Shown here in pieces: positions 9,215 to 17,613 of a stretch of 64,000 bases of DNA. Source of the DNA: Hyphomicrobiales bacterium (GTDB lineage Bacteria; Pseudomonadota; Alphaproteobacteria; Rhizobiales; Rhizobiaceae); contig UEGQ01000015.1 of assembly GCA_900466005.1 (NCBI GenBank), positions 109,735-173,734 of the forward strand, read 5' to 3'. How positions within the stretch are numbered: position 1 is the stretch's first letter; each line of letters starts with the position of its first letter. A program made the position numbers and the translations under genes. The notes beneath the pieces are model-generated. The model was not told the DNA's origin, made no database searches, and was given only the letters and a program-made list of their open reading frames with translations.

Positions 9215-10450
9215 TCAACCGTGACTTGCTCGGTCGTGCAACCAGGTTTTTATGCCGGCGGCAGCTGCCTTTCCCGTGGCAAGGCAGGCGGTCAGCAGAT
9301 AGCCGCCGGTCGGCGCCTCCCAGTCGATCATCTCGCCGGCGACGAAGACGCCCGGCAGTGCCTTCAGCATGTAACGCTCGTCGATGGCGTCCCAGCGGAT
9401 GCCGCCTGCGGAGGATATGGCTTCGGCGATCGGGCGCGGGCGAAGCAGCGGGACCGCCAGCCGCTTGATGATTGCGGCGAGCGCTTCCGCCGTCGCCCTG
9501 CCGGCTTCCGGGACACATTCCCGGACGAGGGCGGCCTTGACGCCCGCGAGCCCGGCGCCCTTGCGCAGCCGCGTCGAGAGACTTGCCTTCGGGTCCTGTC
9601 TTGCAAGGTCGCGGGCGAGCCGTTCGCGTGGGCGTCCCGGTGCGAGGTCGAGAAGGAGGGAGGCTTGGCCCTCCCGCTCCAGCGTGTCGCGGAGGCTCGC
9701 GGCGTGGGCGTAGACGAGGCTGCCCTCGATGCCGTGGCGGCTGATCACGAATTCGCCGGGCAGCGTGCCGGAGGGCGAGGAGGCGGTGACCGCCTTGACC
9801 GGCTCGCCGGAGAAGCGCTCCCGGAAGCTCTCGCTCCAGGCGACATCGAAGCCGCAATTGGCCGGCCGGAAAGGGGCGACGTCGACGCCCTTTTCGCGAA
9901 GCGCCCCGATCCAGGTGGCGTCGGATCCCAGTCTCGGCCAGCTCGCACCGCCGAGAGCCAGGAGCGTGACCTTGCTCGCGACGCGCTTCTCCCCGTCCGG
10001 CGTTTCGAAGAGGAGGTCGCCTCCTGCAAAACCTGTCCAGCGGTGGCGGGTGCGGATCGTCACGCCCTGCGCGTCGAGCCGCCGCAGCCAGGCGCGCAGC
10101 AGCGGCGATGCCTTCATCGCCCTGGGGAAGACGCGGCCCGAGGACCCGACGAAGGTCTCCGTCCCGAGCCCTGCGGCCCAGTCGCGGACTTCTTGCGGGG
10201 TGAAGGCATCGAGGGCGGCACGGAGCCTTGGCGAAGCGTCGCCGAAACGTTCGGCAAAGCGCTCGAACGGTTCGGAATGGGTGATGTTGAGGCCCGACTT
10301 GCCGGCGAGCAGGAACTTGCGCGCCAGGGTCGGCATGGCGTCGTAGACGGTGACCGTCCAGCCGTCGTGCGACAGAAGCTCCGCGGCGGCAAGGCCGGCC
10401 GGCCCGCCGCCGACGATCGCCACATCTGTCTGCTCCACCGAGACCACCAT
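9215..10450 (-). CDS. FAD/NAD(P)-dependent oxidoreductase, YhiN/HI0933-like flavoprotein
   Basis: The 411-residue protein opens with a dinucleotide-binding motif (DVAIVGGGPAGLAAAELL, about residues 8-25). It has the LAGKSGLNITHSEPFERF segment typical of the HI0933/YhiN (BaiN-like) family, and a C-terminal FAD motif (PGVFVAGEMIDWEAPTGGY) that closes the flavin site. Length and motif order fit the family. Members are cytosolic flavoproteins, mostly of unknown substrate. The gene starts 9 nt after the stop of the MBL-fold gene and is probably translated from the same message. The substrate cannot be told from sequence. Confidence 0.85.
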   Translation of the reverse strand: MVVSVEQTDVAIVGGGPAGLAAAELLSHDGWTVTVYDAMPTLARKFLLAGKSGLNITHSEPFERFAERFGDASPRLRAALDAFTPQEVRDWAAGLGTETFVGSSGRVFPRAMKASPLLRAWLRRLDAQGVTIRTRHRWTGFAGGDLLFETPDGEKRVASKVTLLALGGASWPRLGSDATWIGALREKGVDVAPFRPANCGFDVAWSESFRERFSGEPVKAVTASSPSGTLPGEFVISRHGIEGSLVYAHAASLRDTLEREGQASLLLDLAPGRPRERLARDLARQDPKASLSTRLRKGAGLAGVKAALVRECVPEAGRATAEALAAIIKRLAVPLLRPRPIAEAISSAGGIRWDAIDERYMLKALPGVFVAGEMIDWEAPTGGYLLTACLATGKAAAAGIKTWLHDRASHG

Positions 10451-10459
10451 CCGCTTCCG

Positions 10460-12049
10460 TCACTCGGCGAGGGCGCGGCGCAGCTTGCGCAGGATGACGC
10501 CGCGGGCCTTGTCGTCGGCGGCCTTCGCCAGTTCCTGCTGCAGGTCGAGGACGAGGGACTGGAAGTCGTTGTGCCAGTCGCGGTGGCCGACGCGCTCGGG
10601 GTCGATGCGCGGTTCTGGCAGCTTCTCCGAGATATCGACGGCACGCTCCGGCCTGAGTTCGAAGGCGCTGTCGAGGTGCGGCACGTTGATCATCTCCTCG
10701 GCAAGGAAGGCGGAGGCGCGCTTGCGCAGGCCGGCGATGCCGTTCTCTTCGCCATGGACGAGGAAGAGGCCGGCACGGATCGGCTGGCGCGTCCGCAGCC
10801 ATGCGGCGAGTTCCCGCCCGTCGGCATGGCCGCTGTAGATGTCGAGGCGGCGAATACGGGCCCGCACATTGATCTCGTCGCCCTGGATGCGAACGACGGA
10901 CGCGCCGTCCTCGAGGATGCGGCCGAGCGTGCCGGTCGCCTGGAACCCGACGAGCAGGACCGTTGCCTCGTCGCGCCAGAGCCAGTTCTTCAGCCGGTGG
11001 CGGATGCGGCCCGCCTCGCACATGCCGCTGGCGGCGATGACGATGTGGAAGCCGCGCATCAGGTCGAGTGCCTTCGACTGCTCGACCGTTTCCGTGAAGC
11101 GCACGTTGCGGGCATGCAGCGCGTCGGCGAGGAGGTGACCGCTCTCCAGCTCGCGGGCGTGGCGAAGAAATATCTCGCTGGCGCGTGTGGCAAGCGGTGA
11201 ATCGATGATGACGGGGCAGGTCGGGATCTTCTCCGACCGCATCAGGAAGACGAGGTCTGCGAGCAGTTCCTGCGTGCGTTCGACCGCGAAGGAGGGGATG
11301 AGGAGCGCCCCGTCCAGGTTATAGGCGTCGGCGACCTCGGCCCGGAGGGCCTCCCGGCGCGTGGCGTCGTTCGCCTCCTCGCGGTCGGTATCGCCATAGG
11401 TGCTCTCGCAGATCACGTAGTCCCAGCCGGACGGTGCCTCGGGATCGTATTGCAGCAGTTTGTGGCTGGGGCCGATGTCACCGGAAAAGAGGATGCGGAG
11501 CGTCTTCTCCGGCGTCTCGACCTCCATCTCGACCGAGGCCGAACCGAGGAGGTGGCCGGCGTTCCAGAAGCGGAAGCGAACGCCATCCGTCGCGTGCTGC
11601 CAGGTCTCGAGTTCCACCGGGCGCAGCAGAGTGACGGCGATTGCCGCATCGCGGGCCTCGTAGATCGGCGTCACCGGATCACGGCCGCGGCGGAGATTGC
11701 GTCGATTGAGGAATTCGACTTCGCTCTCCTGGATATGGGCGGAATCCGGCAGCATGACCGAGCAGAGGTCGATTGTTCCTCTCGTCGCATAGATCGGCCC
11801 CTGATACCCCGCCTTGGCGAGCTTCGGCAGCAGGCCGGAATGGTCGATATGGGCATGCGTGAGAATCACCGCGTCGATCGCCGAATGGTCGAACGGGAAA
11901 TCGCGGTAGTTGAGTTCCTTCTCGGTCTTCGAACCCTGGAAGAGGCCGCAGTCGACGAGGATCTGTCGCTTCCCGACTTCGAGCCGGAAGCACGATCCGG
12001 TGACGGTACCGGCAGCGCCATGAAAACGCAGGACGGGATGGTCGTTCAT
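10460..12049 (-). CDS. MBL-fold beta-CASP protein (RNA-processing exonuclease-like, COG1236 type)
   Basis: The 529-residue protein starts MNDHPVLRFHGAAGTVTGS. The ATG at 12049 is preferred over an upstream one because GGAGGAG precedes it closely. It has the metallo-beta-lactamase zinc motif LTHAHIDHSGLLPK, further zinc ligands in NAGHLLGSASVEME and FSGDIGPSHK, then a beta-CASP insert (IPSFAVERTQELL, IIDSPLATRAS, SGMCEAGRIRHRL). The C-terminal RMMBL-like strand reads YSGHADGRELAAWL. Proteins of this build are Zn-dependent nucleases or related hydrolases. RNA processing is the family expectation and is not shown here. Gcd is encoded divergently upstream and the flavoprotein directly downstream. 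Confidence 0.85.
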   Translation of the reverse strand: MNDHPVLRFHGAAGTVTGSCFRLEVGKRQILVDCGLFQGSKTEKELNYRDFPFDHSAIDAVILTHAHIDHSGLLPKLAKAGYQGPIYATRGTIDLCSVMLPDSAHIQESEVEFLNRRNLRRGRDPVTPIYEARDAAIAVTLLRPVELETWQHATDGVRFRFWNAGHLLGSASVEMEVETPEKTLRILFSGDIGPSHKLLQYDPEAPSGWDYVICESTYGDTDREEANDATRREALRAEVADAYNLDGALLIPSFAVERTQELLADLVFLMRSEKIPTCPVIIDSPLATRASEIFLRHARELESGHLLADALHARNVRFTETVEQSKALDLMRGFHIVIAASGMCEAGRIRHRLKNWLWRDEATVLLVGFQATGTLGRILEDGASVVRIQGDEINVRARIRRLDIYSGHADGRELAAWLRTRQPIRAGLFLVHGEENGIAGLRKRASAFLAEEMINVPHLDSAFELRPERAVDISEKLPEPRIDPERVGHRDWHNDFQSLVLDLQQELAKAADDKARGVILRKLRRALAE

Positions 12050-12307
12050 AGGCGGCTCCTCCAAATTGCGGTTCAACAGCATCAGGATAGCCGGGGTCGG
12101 CTACCCGTCATTTGACAGGCATCAATCCCTGATAAGCCGCAAGAGGTGTTCGCGTCCACAGGCCGGAACCGGAAAACTGCCGTATTCGTGAACGGCGACT
12201 GGAGACGGTACCGAACCATTGCGGAACTTTTCCGGAAGCCTCTAGTTGAGGCCGTGCAGGCCGAGCCGCCGACCTCTACCCGTATTCCGACCACAGGGGG
12301 ACCTTCC

Positions 12308-14650
12308 ATGGCCATCGTCATTTCGGCAATTCTCTTCGGTGTACCGGGATTCGTCCTGCTCGTCGGAGGGGGGAAACTGCTCATGCTCGGCGGCAGCCCG
12401 TTCTATCTCGTCGCCGGCGTCGTGTTTGCCGTCACCGCGCTCCTTCTCGTGATGCGACGGGCGCTCGCGCTCTGGCTCTACGGGCTCTTCATCATTTTCA
12501 GCCTCGGCTGGGCGATCTTCGAGGTGGGCTTCGACTGGTGGCAGCTCGCCGCCCGCGGCGGCCTGATCATCGCTCTCGGCCTCGTCCTTCTCCTGCCGGG
12601 CGTCAGGCGGCGGCTCGGCGATCGCCATGCGGATGAGCGGCGGCCGGCGAGCGCCATCCCGGTCGCCGTCCCCATCGCCATCGCCCTCGTCGTCGCCGGC
12701 TTCTCGATGAGCACCGATCCGGCGGAGGTTTCGGGATCGCTGCCGACCGAGGCTTCGATCGCGCAGCCCAATTACGGCGGAAACGTGCCCGACGACGAGT
12801 GGCACCAGTATGGCCGCACCCCCTTCGGACAGCGCTATTCTCCGCTCGACCAGATCACGCCGCAGAACGTTTCCTCGCTCAGGGTCGCCTGGGAGTACCG
12901 GACCGGCGACGTCAAGCTGCCCGAGGACGTCGGCGAGACGACCTACCAGGTGACGCCGCTGAAGGTCGGGGATACGCTCTATCTCTGCACACCGCACAAC
13001 TGGGCGATTGCCATCGATGCGGCCACCGGCAAGGAGAAGTGGAAATATGATCCGAACGTCGGCCTCAATCCTGACCGGCAGCACCAGACCTGCCGTGGCG
13101 TGACCTATTATGCCGATCCGGCTGTACCCGCGGGCGGCCCGTGTGCTGCGCGCGTCTACCTGCCGACCTCCGACGCGCGGCTGATCGCGCTCGATGCCGC
13201 GACCGGATCGGTCTGCACCTCCTTCGCGGACCAGGGCGTGCTGCATCTCGAAACGGGCATGCCCTACAACCCCGCCGGCTACTACTATTCGACGTCGCCG
13301 CCAGTGATTGCTCGGGGCAAGATCATCATCGGCGGAGCGGTCAACGACAACTATTCCACCAAGGAACAATCCGGCGTCATCCGCGCCTTCGATGTCGTGA
13401 CCGGCGCGCTCGTCTGGAACTGGGACAGCGGCAATCCCGGCGAGACTGCGCCGCTGCCGCCCGGCCGCACCTACACGGCCAACTCGCCGAACAGCTGGTC
13501 GGTCTTTTCCGTAGATGAGGACCTCGGCCTCGTCTACGTGCCACTCGGCAACCAGGTTCCAGACCAGCTCGGCATGAACCGCAGCGAGAACGTCGAGCGG
13601 TATTCCTCCTCGATCGTCGCACTCGATGTCGATACCGGCCGCGACCGCTGGGTTCGGCAGACCGTGCATCACGACCTCTGGGATATGGATGTTCCGGCAC
13701 AGCCGGTGCTCGTCGACCTGACGGGCAAGAACGGCGCCACCGTGCCGGCCCTGGTCGGTCCGACAAAGCAGGGCGACATCTACGTTCTCGACCGCCGAAG
13801 CGGCGAACCCATCATTCCGGTGCGGGAGATCCCGGCCCCGGGCGGTGCGATTGAAGGCGACTTCACCGCGCCGACGCAGCCGATCTCCGATCTGACGCTC
13901 AGGCCGCCGCGTCTCAGGGAACGCGACATGTGGGGGATCACGCTCATCGACCAGATGGTCTGCCGCATAAAGTTCCACCAGCTTCGCTACGAGGGACAGT
14001 ACACGCCGCCGTCACTGGAAGGCACGATCGTCTATCCCGGCAATTTCGGGGTCTTCAACTGGGGTTCGGTGGCGGTCGATCCGGCAAGACAGGTGATGTT
14101 CGGCATGCCGACCTATCTCGCCTTCACCTCACGGCTCGTGCCGCGCGACCAGATCCCGCCGAAGGGAGAAGACGAGAAGGCGAGCGAACAGGGGCTCAAC
14201 CGCAACGAGGGCGCACCCTACGGCGTCTACATGGGGCCGTTCCTCTCGCCGCTCGGCATTCCCTGCCAGGCGCCGCCGTGGGGCTATGTCGCCGGCGTCG
14301 ACCTCAGAACCGGCAAGACCGCCTACATGCATCGCAACGGCACCGTCTACGACATGACGCCGCTGCCGCTCCCCTTCAGGGTGGGCGTGCCGGGGATTGG
14401 CGGACCGATGATCACCAAGGGGGGCGTCGCCTTCCTCGCCGCGGCGGTGGACGATTACCTCCGTGCCTACGACCTGACTACCGGCCGACAACTCTGGGAG
14501 GCACGGCTGCCGGCCGGCGGACAGGCGACGCCGATGAGTTACGCCCTGCCGGACGGCAGGCAGTATGTCGTGATCGTCGCAGGAGGGCACGGCTCGGTCG
14601 GGACCAAGCCGGGCGATTACGTGATTGCCTACGCGCTGCCCAAGCAGTGA
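12308..14650 (+). CDS. gcd: Membrane-bound PQQ-dependent glucose dehydrogenase
   Basis: Gcd oxidises glucose to gluconolactone in the periplasm with PQQ and passes electrons to ubiquinone. The ATG at 12308 (MAIVISAILFGVPGF), preceded by a purine-rich AGGGGGACC, gives 780 residues, close to the roughly 800 of E. coli Gcd. An ATG 54 codons upstream adds an unlikely extension. About five membrane helices fill residues 1-130. The PQQ beta-propeller follows, with WHQYGRTPFGQRYSPL at its start, the conserved HHDLWDMDVPAQP active-site segment and repeated propeller motifs. No PQQ biosynthesis genes are in the window, so cofactor supply must come from elsewhere. A hairpin terminator follows the stop. 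Confidence 0.93.
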   Translation: MAIVISAILFGVPGFVLLVGGGKLLMLGGSPFYLVAGVVFAVTALLLVMRRALALWLYGLFIIFSLGWAIFEVGFDWWQLAARGGLIIALGLVLLLPGVRRRLGDRHADERRPASAIPVAVPIAIALVVAGFSMSTDPAEVSGSLPTEASIAQPNYGGNVPDDEWHQYGRTPFGQRYSPLDQITPQNVSSLRVAWEYRTGDVKLPEDVGETTYQVTPLKVGDTLYLCTPHNWAIAIDAATGKEKWKYDPNVGLNPDRQHQTCRGVTYYADPAVPAGGPCAARVYLPTSDARLIALDAATGSVCTSFADQGVLHLETGMPYNPAGYYYSTSPPVIARGKIIIGGAVNDNYSTKEQSGVIRAFDVVTGALVWNWDSGNPGETAPLPPGRTYTANSPNSWSVFSVDEDLGLVYVPLGNQVPDQLGMNRSENVERYSSSIVALDVDTGRDRWVRQTVHHDLWDMDVPAQPVLVDLTGKNGATVPALVGPTKQGDIYVLDRRSGEPIIPVREIPAPGGAIEGDFTAPTQPISDLTLRPPRLRERDMWGITLIDQMVCRIKFHQLRYEGQYTPPSLEGTIVYPGNFGVFNWGSVAVDPARQVMFGMPTYLAFTSRLVPRDQIPPKGEDEKASEQGLNRNEGAPYGVYMGPFLSPLGIPCQAPPWGYVAGVDLRTGKTAYMHRNGTVYDMTPLPLPFRVGVPGIGGPMITKGGVAFLAAAVDDYLRAYDLTTGRQLWEARLPAGGQATPMSYALPDGRQYVVIVAGGHGSVGTKPGDYVIAYALPKQ

Positions 14651-14663
14651 TGGACACGATCCA

Positions 14664-14695
14664 GCCGGGCATCGCGAATGGTGCCCGGCCTTTCA
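14664..14695 (+). terminator. Hairpin terminator after gcd
   Basis: GCCGGGCA (14664-14671) pairs perfectly with TGCCCGGC (14682-14689) across a 10-nt loop and is followed by CTTTC. The T-tract is short, so termination may be partial. Confidence 0.55.
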
Positions 14696-14774
14696 GCGAC
14701 AGGGCTGGAAAATTCGCGTCATGCGTGTATGATCTCCTGCGTGCCAGCGCGTGCCGGGCGGACAGGGGGAAGTC

Positions 14775-15827
14775 ATGCCGAACTATGCCGACCTCAAGCG
14801 GATCACCGACGTCGACAAGCGCAAGCGGATCGTCCGTGGCCTCAAGGCGCTCCGGGCCGGGATCAATGCGGAGGGCGGGGCGATCCCGCCGAAGACGGCC
14901 TCCGACACCCTGCTGCTCGCTTCGTGGAACCTTCGCGAATTCGACTCCGGCAAGTACCGCTTCCGCGACGTCGAGCCCTATCACTACATCGCCGAGATCA
15001 TAAACCGCTTCGACATCGTCGCGATCCAGGAGGTCCGCAAAAGCCTGTTCCCGCTGCAGCAGTTGAAGCGCATGCTGGGAAGTTGGTGGGATTTTCTCGT
15101 CACCGACGTGACGCTCGGCCGCTCCGGCAATTCCGAGCGCATGGCCTTCTTCTACGATCGCCGCAAGGTCGATTTCACCGGGCTCGCCGCCGAACTGGTG
15201 CTGGAGGAGGCGATCCCTACCGCAGACCGGCAGGTGCAGTTCGCCCGCTCCCCTTACGTCGCCGGCTTCCGGGCGGGATGGGCCTATTTCACGCTCGTCA
15301 CGGTCCATATCTATTACGGCGAAGGTACGCCGGTCGATGCCCGGCGACTTGCCGAAATCACCGCGCTCGGCAAGACGATCGCGAGCCATGCCGGCGATTT
15401 TTCCGGCGCCAACGTCTACGGTCCGGAGGACAAGCCGAAGCGCGACAACCTGCTGCTGCTCGGCGACTTCAACATCTTCAACCGGAAGGACGTGACGATG
15501 GAGGCGCTGACCGCGGCCGGCTTCCGCGTTCCCGAGGCGCTGCAGACCATTCCCGGCTCGAACGTCAGCAAGGACAAGCATTACGACCAGATCGCCTATT
15601 ACAGGGAGCTTCGCAGCATGAAGCCGACCGGGCGGGCCGGCGTCTTCGATTTCTACGACTGCGTCTATCGCGAGGACCAGGAGGCCGACTATGCCGCCGA
15701 ACGGCAGGAAAAGCCGGGCCGCAGTTTTCGCGACTGGCGCACTTACCAGATGAGCGACCACCTGCCGATGTGGGTCGAGTTCCAGGTGGACGACAGCGAC
15801 GCCTATCTCGACGAACTCGGGGCGTGA
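14775..15827 (+). CDS. Endonuclease/exonuclease/phosphatase (EEP, DNase I-like) family protein
   Basis: The 350-residue protein starts MPNYADLKRITDVDK. The ATG at 14775 follows an AGGGGGA ribosome site. It carries the EEP motifs in order: SWNLREFDSGKYRFRD, IVAIQEV (metal-binding Glu), an LGDFNIFNRKD active-site segment, DQIAYY, and SDHLPMWVEF (catalytic Asp-His near the C-terminus). These place it in the DNase I-like phosphoesterase superfamily. There is no signal peptide, so it is probably cytosolic. The substrate is unknown. It stands alone between the gcd terminator and a small DUF6074 gene. Confidence 0.8.
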   Translation: MPNYADLKRITDVDKRKRIVRGLKALRAGINAEGGAIPPKTASDTLLLASWNLREFDSGKYRFRDVEPYHYIAEIINRFDIVAIQEVRKSLFPLQQLKRMLGSWWDFLVTDVTLGRSGNSERMAFFYDRRKVDFTGLAAELVLEEAIPTADRQVQFARSPYVAGFRAGWAYFTLVTVHIYYGEGTPVDARRLAEITALGKTIASHAGDFSGANVYGPEDKPKRDNLLLLGDFNIFNRKDVTMEALTAAGFRVPEALQTIPGSNVSKDKHYDQIAYYRELRSMKPTGRAGVFDFYDCVYREDQEADYAAERQEKPGRSFRDWRTYQMSDHLPMWVEFQVDDSDAYLDELGA

Positions 15828-15909
15828 AACAGCCGAAAACGATCCATTTTCAAGGTGAGGAAACCGAACGTTAACCATGACCGTCCTAGACCGGAAGCAT
15901 CACGTCAGG

Positions 15910-16212
15910 ATGGTATGGATGACCGTAATCAAGACCGAGTATCCGGCCGCAACGCCGAAGGTCGCATTTTTCCCCCTCAAGGGACGTCGTGCCCTCATTC
16001 GCCGGTGCGCCCGCGAACTCGACGAGAGGAACGGGGAGGCTGCGCTCACCTATTGGCGCACGACCTGCCGCGGGCTCGGGGCCGAGCTCCTGGAACGTGG
16101 TTGCCCGGAGCCGGAGATGCGCCGACAGATCCTCGATTTCCAGGACATGGTGCAGCAGGAACTCCAGTGGCTGCATTGCGACGACCGTCGCCACGGGCGC
16201 GCCGACAACTGA
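15910..16212 (+). CDS. DUF6074 family small protein
   Basis: A protein of about 100 residues with the family signature: a VAFFPLKGRRALIRRCARELD segment, then YWRTTCRGLGAELLERGCPEPEMRRQILDFQDMVQQEL. This Arg-rich, helical DUF6074 family is common in rhizobia, often in several copies, and its function is unknown. Possible starts are ATGs at 15877, 15910 and 15919. The 15910 codon is used because CAGGA lies near it, but none has a strong ribosome site. Confidence 0.7.
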   Translation: MVWMTVIKTEYPAATPKVAFFPLKGRRALIRRCARELDERNGEAALTYWRTTCRGLGAELLERGCPEPEMRRQILDFQDMVQQELQWLHCDDRRHGRADN

Positions 16213-16248
16213 GCGCCGGGCTGTCTCCAGACATCGGTCGAGCGCGTT

Positions 16249-17613
16249 CTATTTACCCAACCGTGTCTTCAGCGACGTGACGATGCGCCCGGCGAGGGCT
16301 TCGTAGTCCTCGTCGAAGTGGTGTCCGCCGGTGATGCCGATGCTCTCGATGCCGCGGTCCTTGAGCGTCGGGCAGGGGTCGTCCTCTTCCTCCGTGCCGT
16401 AGATGCACTGGACGCGCTTCGGATCGATCTTCGCGATGTCGTCGACGGGATCGCCGGCACCCTGTCCCGCGACACCGAGCCAGCCCTCGACCGAGATTTC
16501 GTAGTCGACCTGATGTGACAATGCCATCAGGGTCACCTGGGCGACCCGCGCCCTGTCGTCCGGCGGCAGCAGGTTGTAGGTCGCCGGCAGCACGTCGGCC
16601 CCGAAGGAATAGCCGGCCAGCAGAACATGGCGGACCTTCCATTTGCGGCGATAGGTGTCGATGATCCGCGCGAGATCCTCGGCGGTCTCCTTGGGGGTGC
16701 GCTGCGACCAGAAATAGTGCAGCGAGTCGACGCCGACGACAGGGATACCCTTTTCCTGCAATACTGCGCCGACCTGCCTGTCGAGGTCCCGCCAGCCACC
16801 GTCGCCCGAATAGATGATCGCCATCGTGTCCATGGCGGGCGTCGTATCGAGGAGCGTGAGCGGAAGCCCGAGCGGGTCGTCGGCATTGCCGCCGGCATCG
16901 ACGCGGTCGCCGAGTGCCTGGGCAAGGGCGTCCCCGGCGGTATCCTCGACATCGCGAACCTCGATGTCACCATGATCTTTCATCAGTGAGGCGACGTGGT
17001 CGCGACCGGCCGTGTCGGCTGCGGGCGAGAAGAGAACCGTCACCGGAGCCGGCAACGGGCCGTCCGTCAGGCCATAGACCATGCGGTCGCCGACCCGCTC
17101 TTTTGTGGCGGGCGTGCAAAGCTCCTTGTCCAGCGGAATGCCTGCCACCGGATCGACGGCGATCGCCTCGCCGATGGTGGCTGCCGGGCTCTGGGCGATC
17201 ATCGCGAGCGCCAGTGCGGCACCTTCGCCGATGCCGGCGACGATCGGCGGATTGAAGACGCTCGTTTCCGCCGCCCGCTGGACCTGGTGGGCGAGGGATT
17301 CCACATCCGAGATCATGTAGACGCAGTCGCCGTCGTCGGCGCGCAGTGCCTCGAGGTAGGTGGGCAAGTCGATGCCGACGACGATTGCGCCCTTGTCGAC
17401 GAGCGCCTGCGCCTGCTGCTCCTCGTTGTCGCCCCAGCCGCCGGCGTCCGAGATCAGGAAGATGTCGGCGCGCACTTCCCCCTCCGGCAGCAGGATGTGG
17501 TCGGCCGGAATCATGCCGGGCTGGTAGGTGACAGCCGGCGCAGCGGTGGCGATACCGGAGAAGACGAGGAGGCCTGCGGCAAGACCGAGGCCGGAGAGTC
17601 CGAGAGAGGTCAT
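16249..17613 (-). CDS. acvB: AcvB/VirJ-family periplasmic alpha/beta hydrolase (LPG hydrolase)
   Basis: The 454-residue protein has a signal peptide (LSGLGLAAGLLVFSGIATAAPA) and two related alpha/beta lobes. The C-terminal VirJ-type lobe has the nucleophile elbow LLAGYSFGADVLP (GxSxG) and a late catalytic His in GGHHFDEDYEAL. The first lobe has VAGIGEGAALAL at the equivalent place, where Ser is replaced by Glu, so it is probably not catalytic. In Agrobacterium AcvB hydrolyses lysyl-phosphatidylglycerol, and in Rhizobium the homologue AtvA is needed for acid tolerance. The ATG overlaps the lpiA stop by 4 nt (ATGA), as expected for an lpiA-acvB operon. Confidence 0.88.
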   Translation of the reverse strand: MTSLGLSGLGLAAGLLVFSGIATAAPAVTYQPGMIPADHILLPEGEVRADIFLISDAGGWGDNEEQQAQALVDKGAIVVGIDLPTYLEALRADDGDCVYMISDVESLAHQVQRAAETSVFNPPIVAGIGEGAALALAMIAQSPAATIGEAIAVDPVAGIPLDKELCTPATKERVGDRMVYGLTDGPLPAPVTVLFSPAADTAGRDHVASLMKDHGDIEVRDVEDTAGDALAQALGDRVDAGGNADDPLGLPLTLLDTTPAMDTMAIIYSGDGGWRDLDRQVGAVLQEKGIPVVGVDSLHYFWSQRTPKETAEDLARIIDTYRRKWKVRHVLLAGYSFGADVLPATYNLLPPDDRARVAQVTLMALSHQVDYEISVEGWLGVAGQGAGDPVDDIAKIDPKRVQCIYGTEEEDDPCPTLKDRGIESIGITGGHHFDEDYEALAGRIVTSLKTRLGK

